Shown here: positions 1 through 6,303 of the stretch, one piece after another | Layout of the letters: each line of letters starts with the position of its first letter | How positions within the stretch are numbered: position 1 is the first letter of the stretch | Assembly (NCBI GenBank): GCA_020723365.1 | Contig: DYJB01000142.1 | Span: forward strand, 1 to 6,961 | DNA: 6,961 bases | From: Candidatus Aquidulcis sp. | Lineage (GTDB): Bacteria > Chloroflexota > Anaerolineae > Anaerolineales > E44-bin32 | Reading direction: 5' to 3' | Notes under the pieces: model-generated | What the model was told of the DNA's origin: nothing | Databases searched by the model: none | What the model saw: only the letters and a program-made list of their open reading frames with translations | Position numbers and translations under genes: made by a program

Positions 1-1898
1 CGCACGCGCGGCTGCAGGACGGTGTAGCCGGCCAGCAGCGCTCCGCTCTTCGGATCGAAGACCGCCTGGTTGAGCGGGTGGGCCAGCGTGGCGATCAGCC
101 GCCGCGCCCCGCCGCGGGTGAGCAGCGAATCGGCGTCCAGCGTGATGACGTAGCGCACGGCGGTCGGCTGCAGGCTCGGCTCGGCCAGCACATACGACGA
201 TCCCGGCCGGCCGCTCAGCCAGTCGCTGAGCTCGACCAGCTTGCCGCGCTTGCGCTCCCAGCCCATCCACACACCCTCGCTGGCGTTCCACTCGCGCTTG
301 CGGTGGAGCAGATGGAAGGGCGCGCGCCGGCCCTCGCCGTAGCGCTGGTTGAGCAGGCGCACGCCCTGGCGCGCCTGGGCCAGCAGGTCTTCGTCGCCGG
401 GCATGTGCTCGGCGGGCGCGTCGGCGAAGTCGGTCAGCAGGGCGAAGAGCAGGTTGTCGTCGAGCGTGCTCAGGTAGTGCTGTTCGAGCTGGCGCAGCAG
501 CCCCCGGATCTCGTCACTGCTGGTGAGCAGCGCCGGGATGGCCACCAGCGTGGTGCACTCGGCCGGGATGCCGTCCTGGAATTCCATCTTGAGCAGCCGG
601 TGGGGAGGCACGAGGCGCGGCACGACGACATGCGCCAGACCGACGGCCACGCCCACCGCCGGCACCAGGCCGATCGCCAGCACCGCGGCGGCCTGGAGCG
701 TCGTCCCGCCCAGGCCGAAGGTGAGGCTTGCCAGGCCGGCCAGCCCCACCAGCGTCAGGAGCGAGATACTGCCAAGGTAGCCCCACAGCGCGTGCTCCCC
801 GAGCCAGCGCAGCAGGCGCACCCGCGGCGCCGGCCGGTAGCCCAGTTGGGACTCGAGCGCCGACAGCCCGCGGTCAAGCAGGTAGAAACCCACATGGCCG
901 GTGCGCTCGGCGAACAGCGTCGCCGCTTCGGCTTCCTCCGCCTGCGGGGGCCGGCCATCGGAGGGACGGCGCGAGCCCAGCGGCCAGGAGGCCGGGCGCA
1001 GGTGCGAGCGCGGGCGCTCGGGCGTGATCGGCCGGCGCCCTTCCGCCCGCCGCTGGCGATCGCCGGCCGCCAGCTCGACCGCCTGTTGGGCAACCACTTC
1101 TTCGGGCACGCCGCTCGCCTCCGCCAGGCGTTCGATCACCTTGCGGTAGCGGTCGCGCGTTTCGAAGTCCATGCGGGCGTAAACCTGGGCCGGGTCCTGG
1201 TGCAGGATGCGCTCGACGCGGCTGAGTTCCTCGAAGACCGCCTTCCAGTCCTCGATGTCGATCGCCCGCAGGTCGAGGATGCAGGCGGCGACGAGCGGCA
1301 GCTCCGCCTCCGCCGGCTGACCCTGCTCATCCCTGGGTGCCTCGGTCCGGAAGCGGCCGACCTCCAGCAGGCTTTCGACCGCCTGGCCGAGGCGGCGCAG
1401 GATGGCCAGGCGCAGCATGGCCGGCAGCGCCCACAGCTCGCCGATGGTCAGCGCGGCCGTCTCCTGGTAGGCGGTCAGGAAGCGACGCACGGCCTCGGGG
1501 TCGACGTGCACTTCGCTGGCGGCGATCAGTTCAGAGGCCAGGACGTAGACGCGAGGCAGCACGGACGGCGGCGGGCCGGACGTGAGCGGAAGCTGGCGGT
1601 AGTAGCCGGCGGGGAGGTCCTGCCGCACCTGGCGGATGACCTGCTGCACCAGGTAGAAGTTGTCCAGCAGCCATTCGGCGCCGGCCGGGATCTCGAGCTT
1701 CTGATCGGCCAGGCCGGCGTAGCGGCGCTGGGCACGCAGCAGCAGGGCTTCCAGGTCCTGCAGCTGCTCGACCAGGTTGACCCCGGTCGCCGGCCGGCCG
1801 AGGACGGGCTGCGCCGCCAGGCGGCGCGCCAGCTCCTCCAGCCCATTCGGCAGGAGGGCGGCCAGCGCCTCGAGGTTCGCTTCCGGCACGGGGTTCAA
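1..1898 (-). CDS. ndvB: Cyclic beta-1,2-glucan synthase, N-terminal part (GT84), cut by window edge
   Basis: Cyclic beta-1,2-glucan synthases are large inner-membrane proteins (usually near 2,800 residues) that polymerise UDP-glucose into periplasmic cyclic glucan. The 632 residues seen here form one unbroken frame. In order they show the family's N-terminal helical region (AEWLLDNFYLV at 74-84, LTIGELWALPAMLRLA at 150-165), an Arg/Pro-rich linker (about 281-320), two hydrophobic membrane segments (about 370-395 and 401-430), then the GT84 domain: DGIP at 442-445, ALLTD at 486-490, EGVWMGWERKRGKL at 541-554, and ITLDAD at 585-590 with the DAD that should bind nucleotide sugar/metal. LAHPLN at 605-610 and VLQP at 627-630 also match the family. 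The GH94-like cyclisation domain would lie beyond base 1. No ATG exists upstream before an in-frame stop at 1992-1994; I chose TTG at 1896-1898, with GTG at 1887-1889 as alternative. The gene follows the stress-protein gene by 16 bases, so it is probably co-transcribed. Family assignment is firm; the start is not. Confidence -1.
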   Translation of the reverse strand, partial: MNPVPEANLEALAALLPNGLEELARRLAAQPVLGRPATGVNLVEQLQDLEALLLRAQRRYAGLADQKLEIPAGAEWLLDNFYLVQQVIRQVRQDLPAGYYRQLPLTSGPPPSVLPRVYVLASELIAASEVHVDPEAVRRFLTAYQETAALTIGELWALPAMLRLAILRRLGQAVESLLEVGRFRTEAPRDEQGQPAEAELPLVAACILDLRAIDIEDWKAVFEELSRVERILHQDPAQVYARMDFETRDRYRKVIERLAEASGVPEEVVAQQAVELAAGDRQRRAEGRRPITPERPRSHLRPASWPLGSRRPSDGRPPQAEEAEAATLFAERTGHVGFYLLDRGLSALESQLGYRPAPRVRLLRWLGEHALWGYLGSISLLTLVGLAGLASLTFGLGGTTLQAAAVLAIGLVPAVGVAVGLAHVVVPRLVPPHRLLKMEFQDGIPAECTTLVAIPALLTSSDEIRGLLRQLEQHYLSTLDDNLLFALLTDFADAPAEHMPGDEDLLAQARQGVRLLNQRYGEGRRAPFHLLHRKREWNASEGVWMGWERKRGKLVELSDWLSGRPGSSYVLAEPSLQPTAVRYVITLDADSLLTRGGARRLIATLAHPLNQAVFDPKSGALLAGYTVLQPRV

Positions 1899-1914
1899 CG
1901 CGGGCGGGCTTTGT

Positions 1915-2871
1915 TCAGTGATGCCCGTATTCCCGGGCCGCCAGCTCGGCGGCGGTGGGCTCGATGGCCTGGCGCGGCAGATCCTGCACGATCAGCAGCG
2001 GCGTCGTGCCGTACATAATGAAGGACGACGCCAGGCTGCCGTACGGCCAGCGCGTGCCGCCCGTGTAGCCGTGGGCGCTGAGCACGACCAGGTCGATCTT
2101 CTCGTCCTGCGCCAGCTGCTGCAACGTGACCGAGACGTGGTCTTCGACGAACAGGCGCACCTCGGCCGGGTACGGCAGGCGGGCTAGCAGTTCGTCCAGG
2201 TAGCGGGCGGCCTCCAGACGATTGCGTTCGGTGAGCTCGTTGGCCAGATCCTGGTCCTCGCGTGACGGCGGGGCGCGCCGGGGCAGCTCGGGCCTGCGCA
2301 CGACGTGCGCCAGCGTGACGCGGGAGCCGTGCTGGGCGGCCAGGGCGGCGACGATGGGCAGGACGCACTCGGCGCGCTGCGATCCATCCAGCGGGACGAG
2401 GATGTGCTCGTAGCGCAGGCCGGCGATCTCGGGCGTGGTCGAGTGGTAGGCCGGGATCAGCAGGATCGAGGTGTAGGCCCGCGCCAGGATCTTCTGCACC
2501 ACCGAGCTGACGTTCCAGCCCGACAGGCCGCTGCGGCCGTGCGACGAGAGCACGATCAACCCGGTGTTCTCGGCCTGGGCGTGCTCGATCACCCGTTCGG
2601 CCGGATCGCCCTGCAGCAGCACCTGGCCGGCTTCCTGGCCGGCGAGGCGCAGGCGCTCGGCCACCGCCTCGAGGTAGGCGCCGGCCTGGGCCTCGCTGTA
2701 GTGCCATTCGAGCATGTCGACGGCGCGCGTCCCGCTGCCGGCCTTGGGCTGCTCGACGACCTGCAGCAGCGTTAGGCGCGCACCCAGCACCCTGGCCATC
2801 GCCAGGCCGTGGGGAAGGACGCACTCCGCCAGCGACGAACCGTCCAGCGGGATGAGGAGATGTTCAAACAT
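1915..2871 (-). CDS. Tandem-domain universal stress protein (UspA family)
   Basis: A cytosolic protein of 318 residues made of two UspA domains in tandem; most single-domain members are about 140-160 residues. Domain 1 (about 1-142) opens with EHLLIPLDGS (3-12) and ends with LIVLSSHGRSG (105-115) and SILLIPA (135-141). Domain 2 (about 153-297) opens with YEHILVPLDGS (154-164) and ends with LVVLSAHGYTGG (261-272), YGS (277-279) and PLLIV (291-295). The known nucleotide-binding motif is G-x2-G-x9-G-(S/T). Both domains have Ser in place of the first Gly; domain 2 keeps the final GS (278-279), whereas domain 1 has SS (122-123), so domain 2 is the likelier nucleotide binder. Family members bind ATP or AMP and support survival under stress, often by partner binding. 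The ATG at 2871 is preceded by AAGGAGG with a 5-base spacer. The glucan synthase follows 16 bases after the stop, suggesting an operon. The partner or signal is unknown. Confidence -1.
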   Translation of the reverse strand: MFEHLLIPLDGSSLAECVLPHGLAMARVLGARLTLLQVVEQPKAGSGTRAVDMLEWHYSEAQAGAYLEAVAERLRLAGQEAGQVLLQGDPAERVIEHAQAENTGLIVLSSHGRSGLSGWNVSSVVQKILARAYTSILLIPAYHSTTPEIAGLRYEHILVPLDGSQRAECVLPIVAALAAQHGSRVTLAHVVRRPELPRRAPPSREDQDLANELTERNRLEAARYLDELLARLPYPAEVRLFVEDHVSVTLQQLAQDEKIDLVVLSAHGYTGGTRWPYGSLASSFIMYGTTPLLIVQDLPRQAIEPTAAELAAREYGHH

Positions 2872-2874
2872 CGT

Positions 2875-2893
2875 GCCCTCCTTCCGGAGGAGC
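2875..2893 (-). promoter_or_regulatory. Shine-Dalgarno site of the stress-protein gene buried in a tetraloop hairpin
   Basis: On the minus strand, CCTCC (2886-2890), GGAA (2882-2885) and GGAGG (2877-2881) form a perfect 5-bp stem closed by a GNRA-type GGAA tetraloop. A one-base bulge (2891) allows two further G-C pairs, 2892 with 2876 and 2893 with 2875. The 3' arm is the ribosome site itself, five bases before the ATG at 2871. The pairing is seen directly; that it limits translation or responds to temperature or a protein is inference. Confidence -1.
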
Positions 2894-3010
2894 CGATCCG
2901 GTTCGACAGGCGTGGTGGCGAGCGGACGTCAGCGTGTCGGCGACGGGGTGGAGCGTGGATCGGCGTCGGGTGAGGGGAGGTCCAGCCGCTGGCTCCCGCA
3001 CACCCCTGCT

Positions 3011-3030
3011 CCGGGGCGAGCTTCCCCCGG
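3011..3030. repeat. GC-rich inverted repeat in the operon leader
   Basis: CCGGGG (3011-3016) and CCCCGG (3025-3030) form a perfect 6-bp stem with an 8-base loop. There is no run of T on either side, so it is not a standard intrinsic terminator. It would lie near the 5' end of the leader if the candidate promoter at 3047-3055 is used. Function unknown; a chance hairpin is possible in DNA this GC-rich. Confidence -1.
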
Positions 3031-3046
3031 GCGGGTCTTCCTTCCT

Positions 3047-3055
3047 ATAGTATCA
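3047..3055 (-). promoter_or_regulatory. Possible extended -10 promoter for the stress-protein/glucan-synthase operon
   Basis: The minus strand reads TGATACTAT, an extended -10 (TG, one base, then TACTAT, four of six matches to TATAAT) in one of the few AT-containing patches of this GC-rich gap. I see no convincing -35 hexamer upstream. If used, transcription would start near 3040 and give a leader of about 170 bases. The same bases read TATAGT on the plus strand, but no plus-strand gene follows. Weak call. Confidence -1.
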
Positions 3056-3285
3056 CGTCGGAATGCTCTCGGGCGTCGGGGCCAGGCGTGGCCGATGCAG
3101 GCGAGCGCCCGGCGCCGGATGGGCGGGGCGAGAAGGCCATCAGCGACTAGCCGCTACCCGCCAGCTGCCACAAGCTGCCTTTGCGACCGATAGCGCCGTG
3201 CTCGCTCCCCAAACCCCCCGACGAGGGAGATGCCCCACCCCAGGGCGACCTTGAGGACCCCGACACGCCGCGCTTCCGGACCGCG

Positions 3286-3783
3286 CTACCCCTCGTAGGC
3301 GCGCCGCAGCGCCTCCGCGTCGAGCTTCTTCATCTGGAGCATGGCAGTCATCGCCCGCTGCGAGCGCTCGTCGTTGGGATCCTCGAGCCAAGGCAGGATC
3401 GCCTCGGGGACAATCTGCCACGAGAGGCCGTACTTGTCCTTGAGCCAGCCGCACTGCTGCGCCGCCGGGTCTCCACCTTCGCCCAGCCGCTCCCAGTAGT
3501 AGTCCGTCTCCTCCTGGCTGGCGCAGAAGACCTGCAGCGAGATGGACTCGTTGAAGGTGAAGGCCGGGCCGCCGTTCAGCGCCGTGAAGGGTACCCCGTT
3601 CAGCTCGAAGTCGATCGTCATCACCGACCCTGCCGGCATGCCGTGGATCTCATGCCCGGCTTCGCCGTAGCGCACGATCTGGAGCAGCCGCGAGTCCTTG
3701 AACACCGACCGGTAGAAATCCACGGCCTCTTCGGCCTGATCGGCGAACCACAGACAGGGTGTGATGGGACGTACGCCGGGCAT
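3286..3783 (-). CDS. VOC-superfamily protein, PhnB / 3-demethylubiquinone methyltransferase-like domain (PF06983 type)
   Basis: A complete cytosolic protein of 165 residues, the usual length for this family. It opens with ITPCLWFADQAEEAVDFY (7-24), the typical first beta-alpha unit of PhnB-like VOC proteins, followed by VFKDSRL (27-33), HGMPAGSVMTIDFEL (47-61) and ALNGGPAFTFNESIS (68-82). The second half-fold has ETDYYWERL (92-100), CGWLKDKYGLSWQIVP (111-126) and SQRAMTAMLQMKKLD (141-155). The VOC fold is a paired beta-alpha-beta-beta-beta barrel used by glyoxalases, dioxygenases and resistance proteins. This subfamily is widespread but its substrate is not established, and the common label 'demethylubiquinone methyltransferase' is not supported by the fold. 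The ATG at 3783 was chosen because AGGAGG lies six bases upstream and the family motif begins at once; an in-frame extension to 3966 is Arg/Ala-rich and looks non-coding. It lies on the same strand between the lipoprotein gene and the stress operon, with wide gaps on both sides, so it is probably its own unit. Confidence -1.
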   Translation of the reverse strand: MPGVRPITPCLWFADQAEEAVDFYRSVFKDSRLLQIVRYGEAGHEIHGMPAGSVMTIDFELNGVPFTALNGGPAFTFNESISLQVFCASQEETDYYWERLGEGGDPAAQQCGWLKDKYGLSWQIVPEAILPWLEDPNDERSQRAMTAMLQMKKLDAEALRRAYEG

Positions 3784-3789
3784 CGTCAG

Positions 3790-3795
3790 CCTCCT
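3790..3795 (-). promoter_or_regulatory. Ribosome binding site that fixes the VOC gene start
   Basis: The minus strand reads AGGAGG here, six bases before the ATG at 3781-3783. It is a full Shine-Dalgarno match and supports this start over the upstream in-frame ATG at 3966. Confidence -1.
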
Positions 3796-3834
3796 GCGGC
3801 GAGTCGTGGGACCCGCACGCGCCTGTGGCTCCAA

Positions 3835-4012
3835 TCCGGCGCGATTCGCCCGGACCAGAGCCAATTCGGGGATCCGTTCTCCCCCCGATCTCCATCCGCC
3901 TGCGGCGCACGCCGCCGGCCTGCGGGCGCCGGCGTCACACGTGGGCGGAACCCCTGTCCTCCACACCGGTCGAGGACGGCTCGTTGCCTTTCAGGTCCGG
4001 GCGCTGCGCCCG
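3835..4012. repeat. Cluster of five GC-rich inverted repeats between the lipoprotein and VOC genes
   Basis: Reading along the plus strand: TCCGG/CCGGA arms at 3835-3839 and 3850-3854 (two further pairs with a bulge); TCGGGG/CCCCGA at 3866-3871 and 3883-3888; CGCCGGC/GCCGGCG at 3913-3919 and 3928-3934; GTCCTC/GAGGAC at 3956-3961 and 3972-3977; CGGGCGC/GCGCCCG at 3998-4004 and 4006-4012. The last four begin 42-47 bases apart. The arms are perfect, but their sequences differ from one another, so this is not one repeat copied. The cluster fills the 280-base gap at 3784-4063, which has no gene. It could be a structured 3' or 5' untranslated RNA, or simply chance pairing in GC-rich DNA. Confidence -1.
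3998..4012 (-). terminator. Possible U-less terminator hairpin after the lipoprotein gene
   Basis: CGGGCGC and GCGCCCG flank a single base, giving about six G-C/C-G pairs with a 3-base loop, about 50 bases past the lipoprotein stop at 4064-4066. No T run follows on the minus strand (it continues GACCTGAAAGG), so it is not canonical. A second hairpin at 3956-3977 follows directly. Weak call based on position and stem strength. Confidence -1.
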
Positions 4013-4063
4013 AGAGGCGAGGTTCGCTCCCGCCATGGAGCGGAAGTCGCCGGCGCAGCCGCA

Positions 4064-6193
4064 CTACGGCGCCGTGGCCTCCCCCACCCCGCGCGTGAAG
4101 GTCACCGGCGGCAGGTCGCCGCCGTACATCGTCAGCGTCGTTTCCGTGCACGTATACGGATGCGAGCCGGACAGGAAGAACGAGACATTGGTGTCCGACA
4201 TCGCCGTGCGCGGGATCTGCGCCAGCACGATCCCGCCGCTGGACCACACGCCTTCCGACGACAGGTCGAACTCGCTGTCATCAAAGACGACGAACTTGTC
4301 ATCCGTGTCGGGCACTGTCTCGCTGCGCCAGGAGGCCGTGCCTCCGCCGTTCCAGCTCATCTGCACCTGAGTCGTCTGTCCGCCCACGCTGCCTGTACCG
4401 CTCAGCGTCCAGGCGGACTGCGAGCCCTCGGCGAGCCCTTCCGGCGTGAAGACGAGGGTCATTTCCCCGCTGACCCCGGTCGCCTGCGCATTGATCCCCG
4501 CGCCGGCCGTTCCCTGGCTGAGCAGCGTGTCGGCCCACGGAAGGAAGGTGGCGTTGTCGAGCGTCCAGGTTCCCACCAGGCAGTCGCACGTGGTGTCGGG
4601 CGGGAGTGCCTCTCCGATCGCCTCCAGCTCGAGTTCTGCGGACGAGCCATCCGGGTTGGTCGTCGTGAAGAGCACCTGGTGTCCCGGCTCCTCGCAAGCG
4701 GTGTTGAGTCTCTCAGGCAAGGTTCCCCAGACCCCGGGTTCACCGTTGCGCTGGGCGGCATAACGGCCTGGTGCGCCGGCCAGCTCGGCCACGATGGAGA
4801 ACCGGGTGTCCTCGGCAAAGTTCAGAAGGAATCTCTGGAGCACGAACGGCCCAACGCCGAAGTTCTGGATCCACACCTCTTGCGGGACGTTGTGGACCGG
4901 GCCCCGGTCGAAGGTGAACGGGACGGTCCCGCCTCCTGAGTCAGCGATGCGCCCGTCGAGATAGGCCCGACCGAACTCGTGGAACGTCTCCTCAATGCTG
5001 CTCAGGCCAGCCAAGGCTCGCTCCTGCTCGGGGAGACCACCGGAGGTCGGCATGGCTCCGATCAAGCCCAGCACGGCGGTATCGCCGGCGTTGCCCGCCA
5101 CATACTGGAAGAAGCCGAAGGTCTCGTAGCCCATCCCAAGGAGGGCCGTGGACGGCGAGCGGCCGTCGAACGTGGGGATCCATCGATGTTCGTAGTTGAC
5201 GCCCGGGTAGACGACGTTGCTGAAATACTCGGCCGTGCCCTCCGACCACCACCTCTTGTACGCCTGATCCACGCCCAGGAGCTGGGCGCGGAAGTTCCGC
5301 AGCTGGTAGCAGTGGAACATCTCGTGGGCGACGCTCTGCTGGAATTCCGCCACACCGAGAGCCAGGGCGGAGGGGAAGATCAGGATCGGACAGACGTCCG
5401 TGGCGCCGGGATGGTAGGCGGACACCTGTGCCAGATAGGAGGCCGAGGCGCCCGGCGACAGGCTGAAGATGATGTTGACCGGACCGATGGGTCCGTAGCG
5501 CCCGAGGGATTCCATCGAAGCCAGGGCGGCGGCGCTGGCCGGCTCGAGCCAGTCCCGGTCGGGATGGCCCTCGTACCAGATGGCGGGGTAGTAGATGGTG
5601 TAGCTCCCGACGGCGCCGACCGACCCCGAGACGTACTCGAAGCACGGGTAGGTCGTCACGCCTTCGAGCGGGAAGCCGGCCCGGTAGAGACCGACACAGT
5701 CGATCTGCGCCGGCGGACGGGCCAGGCCAGGGGAGCCCAGGCTCGATGTGGCCGGCCGGCTGTAGGCTTCGAGCTTCTCCGGGCTGGGGAAGAGCACATC
5801 CAGCAACTCGGCCATTTGCGCCCGGGCGGCCTCGTCCGGACCTTTGGCGATGTACTCGCCGGCGCGTTCGACGATGCTGTTGCCCTCCGTCGTCACAACT
5901 CCGCTGTAGGCCTGCGGCAGGGTGACACCCTCATCGCCGAGGAACGAGCGCAGCAGGCGGATCAGGCCCTCCTCGTAGGTGGTTTCGCCGGCGGCGACCT
6001 CGGCGTCGAGCACCTCGGCAAAGTCGGACGGTGGAGGCGGCTCGGGCGTCGCTGCCGGAGCCGGTTCTTCCGGGGCGGGCGGAGGCGCCTCGCCCGTCCC
6101 GCTCGGGACGCCCTGCCCGCCTGCCGGCAGGCCGCAGGCCAGGATGCTCGCCACAAGAAGAGCCAGGGGAAGGATCCAAGATCGCCGGGGCAT
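4064..6193 (-). CDS. Lipoprotein with gluzincin-type zinc metalloprotease signature and C-terminal beta-rich region
   Basis: This 709-residue protein is predicted to be exported and lipid-anchored. MPRRSW is followed by a hydrophobic stretch (7-19) and the lipobox ILAC, with C20 as the lipidated cysteine. Residues 21-56 are a Pro/Ala/Glu-rich linker, and 57-145 are helical and acidic. The core carries SVAHEMFHCYQ (287-297), an HExxH motif with H290, E291 and H294, then WWSEGTAEYF (315-324), where E318 matches the third zinc ligand of the gluzincin EG-x-A pattern. The gap from H294 to E318 is 23 residues, against 18 in M1 peptidases. From 536 (CDCLVGTWTLDN) to the end the sequence is rich in beta-strand, Gly, Thr and Trp, resembling a lipocalin-like barrel. 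The zinc site is well supported; substrate and exact peptidase family are not recognised. The ATG at 6193 was chosen for its ribosome site and signal peptide; the extension to 6511 is basic and non-exported in character. The VOC gene lies downstream after 280 bases. Confidence -1.
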   Translation of the reverse strand: MPRRSWILPLALLVASILACGLPAGGQGVPSGTGEAPPPAPEEPAPAATPEPPPPSDFAEVLDAEVAAGETTYEEGLIRLLRSFLGDEGVTLPQAYSGVVTTEGNSIVERAGEYIAKGPDEAARAQMAELLDVLFPSPEKLEAYSRPATSSLGSPGLARPPAQIDCVGLYRAGFPLEGVTTYPCFEYVSGSVGAVGSYTIYYPAIWYEGHPDRDWLEPASAAALASMESLGRYGPIGPVNIIFSLSPGASASYLAQVSAYHPGATDVCPILIFPSALALGVAEFQQSVAHEMFHCYQLRNFRAQLLGVDQAYKRWWSEGTAEYFSNVVYPGVNYEHRWIPTFDGRSPSTALLGMGYETFGFFQYVAGNAGDTAVLGLIGAMPTSGGLPEQERALAGLSSIEETFHEFGRAYLDGRIADSGGGTVPFTFDRGPVHNVPQEVWIQNFGVGPFVLQRFLLNFAEDTRFSIVAELAGAPGRYAAQRNGEPGVWGTLPERLNTACEEPGHQVLFTTTNPDGSSAELELEAIGEALPPDTTCDCLVGTWTLDNATFLPWADTLLSQGTAGAGINAQATGVSGEMTLVFTPEGLAEGSQSAWTLSGTGSVGGQTTQVQMSWNGGGTASWRSETVPDTDDKFVVFDDSEFDLSSEGVWSSGGIVLAQIPRTAMSDTNVSFFLSGSHPYTCTETTLTMYGGDLPPVTFTRGVGEATAP

Positions 6194-6211
6194 TGAACCC
6201 TCCGGTGAATG
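6191..6211 (-). promoter_or_regulatory. Ribosome binding site and near-palindrome at the lipoprotein start
   Basis: The minus strand has GGAGG at 6199-6203, five bases before the ATG at 6191-6193, which fixes the lipoprotein start. The whole site is close to a palindrome: CATT (6208-6211) can pair with the AATG that contains the start codon, and ACC (6204-6206) with GGT, separated by a small internal loop, leaving GGAG in the loop. Whether this weak structure matters is unknown. Confidence -1.
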
Positions 6212-6266
6212 TCCGGGCGTGAACTGCATGCTCCAGCCGTATTCGTTGGGCCTTGGCACGAGCGAA

Positions 6267-6272
6267 ATATTA
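6267..6272 (-). promoter_or_regulatory. Possible -10 element in an AT-rich patch upstream of the lipoprotein gene
   Basis: The minus strand reads TAATAT here, in the only AT-rich patch (about 6262-6302) of the divergent region, about 75 bases upstream of the lipoprotein ATG. It matches four of six positions of TATAAT. No good -35 is visible at 16-18 bases. Weak call based on composition and position. Confidence -1.
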
Positions 6273-6303
6273 CCATGCGGACCTACAACCTGAGAAATAA
6301 ACC

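Larger units (their letters stand above)
2872..3285. other. Intergenic region of 414 bases upstream of the stress-protein gene
   Basis: No convincing gene on either strand: the open frames crossing it give low-complexity Arg/Ala/Gly/Pro translations without family motifs. It holds the hairpin over the ribosome site (2875-2893), a CCAGC/GCTGG dyad (2982-2992), the inverted repeat 3011-3030 and the candidate -10 (3047-3055). I see no intrinsic terminator with a T run after the VOC gene that ends at 3286, so read-through from that gene into the stress operon is possible. Confidence -1.

Noticed and set aside
78..2018. A 646-codon plus-strand open frame opposite the glucan synthase and stress gene
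   Set aside because: Its translation is Arg/Gln/Ala/His-rich with no family motifs, and the opposite strand encodes two clearly recognisable proteins. Long antisense frames are expected in GC-rich genes with few A/T third positions.
1895..2824. A 309-codon minus-strand frame overlapping the stress-protein gene
   Set aside because: It lies in another frame of the stress gene, is Arg/Ala/Pro/Gly-rich, lacks motifs, and its start has no ribosome site, whereas the UspA frame has both motifs and a strong site.
3046..3051. Plus-strand -10 element TATAGT
   Set aside because: It matches five of six consensus positions, but there is no -35 and no plus-strand gene downstream.
3784..3966. N-terminal extension of the VOC frame by 61 codons
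   Set aside because: The family motif begins directly after the ATG at 3783, which has AGGAGG at ideal spacing; the extension is Arg/Ala/Gly-rich.
3181..4098. A 305-codon plus-strand frame across the VOC gene and its flanks
   Set aside because: It is the antisense of the VOC gene with low-complexity Arg/Pro-rich ends and no recognisable domain.
3761..4939. A 392-codon plus-strand frame over the 3' half of the lipoprotein gene
   Set aside because: Its translation is Arg/Gly/Ala-rich and featureless, opposite a coherent exported protein with a protease signature.
4979..6196. A 405-codon plus-strand frame opposite the lipoprotein gene
   Set aside because: No motifs, composition typical of antisense reading, and it mirrors the signal peptide and HExxH region of the real gene.
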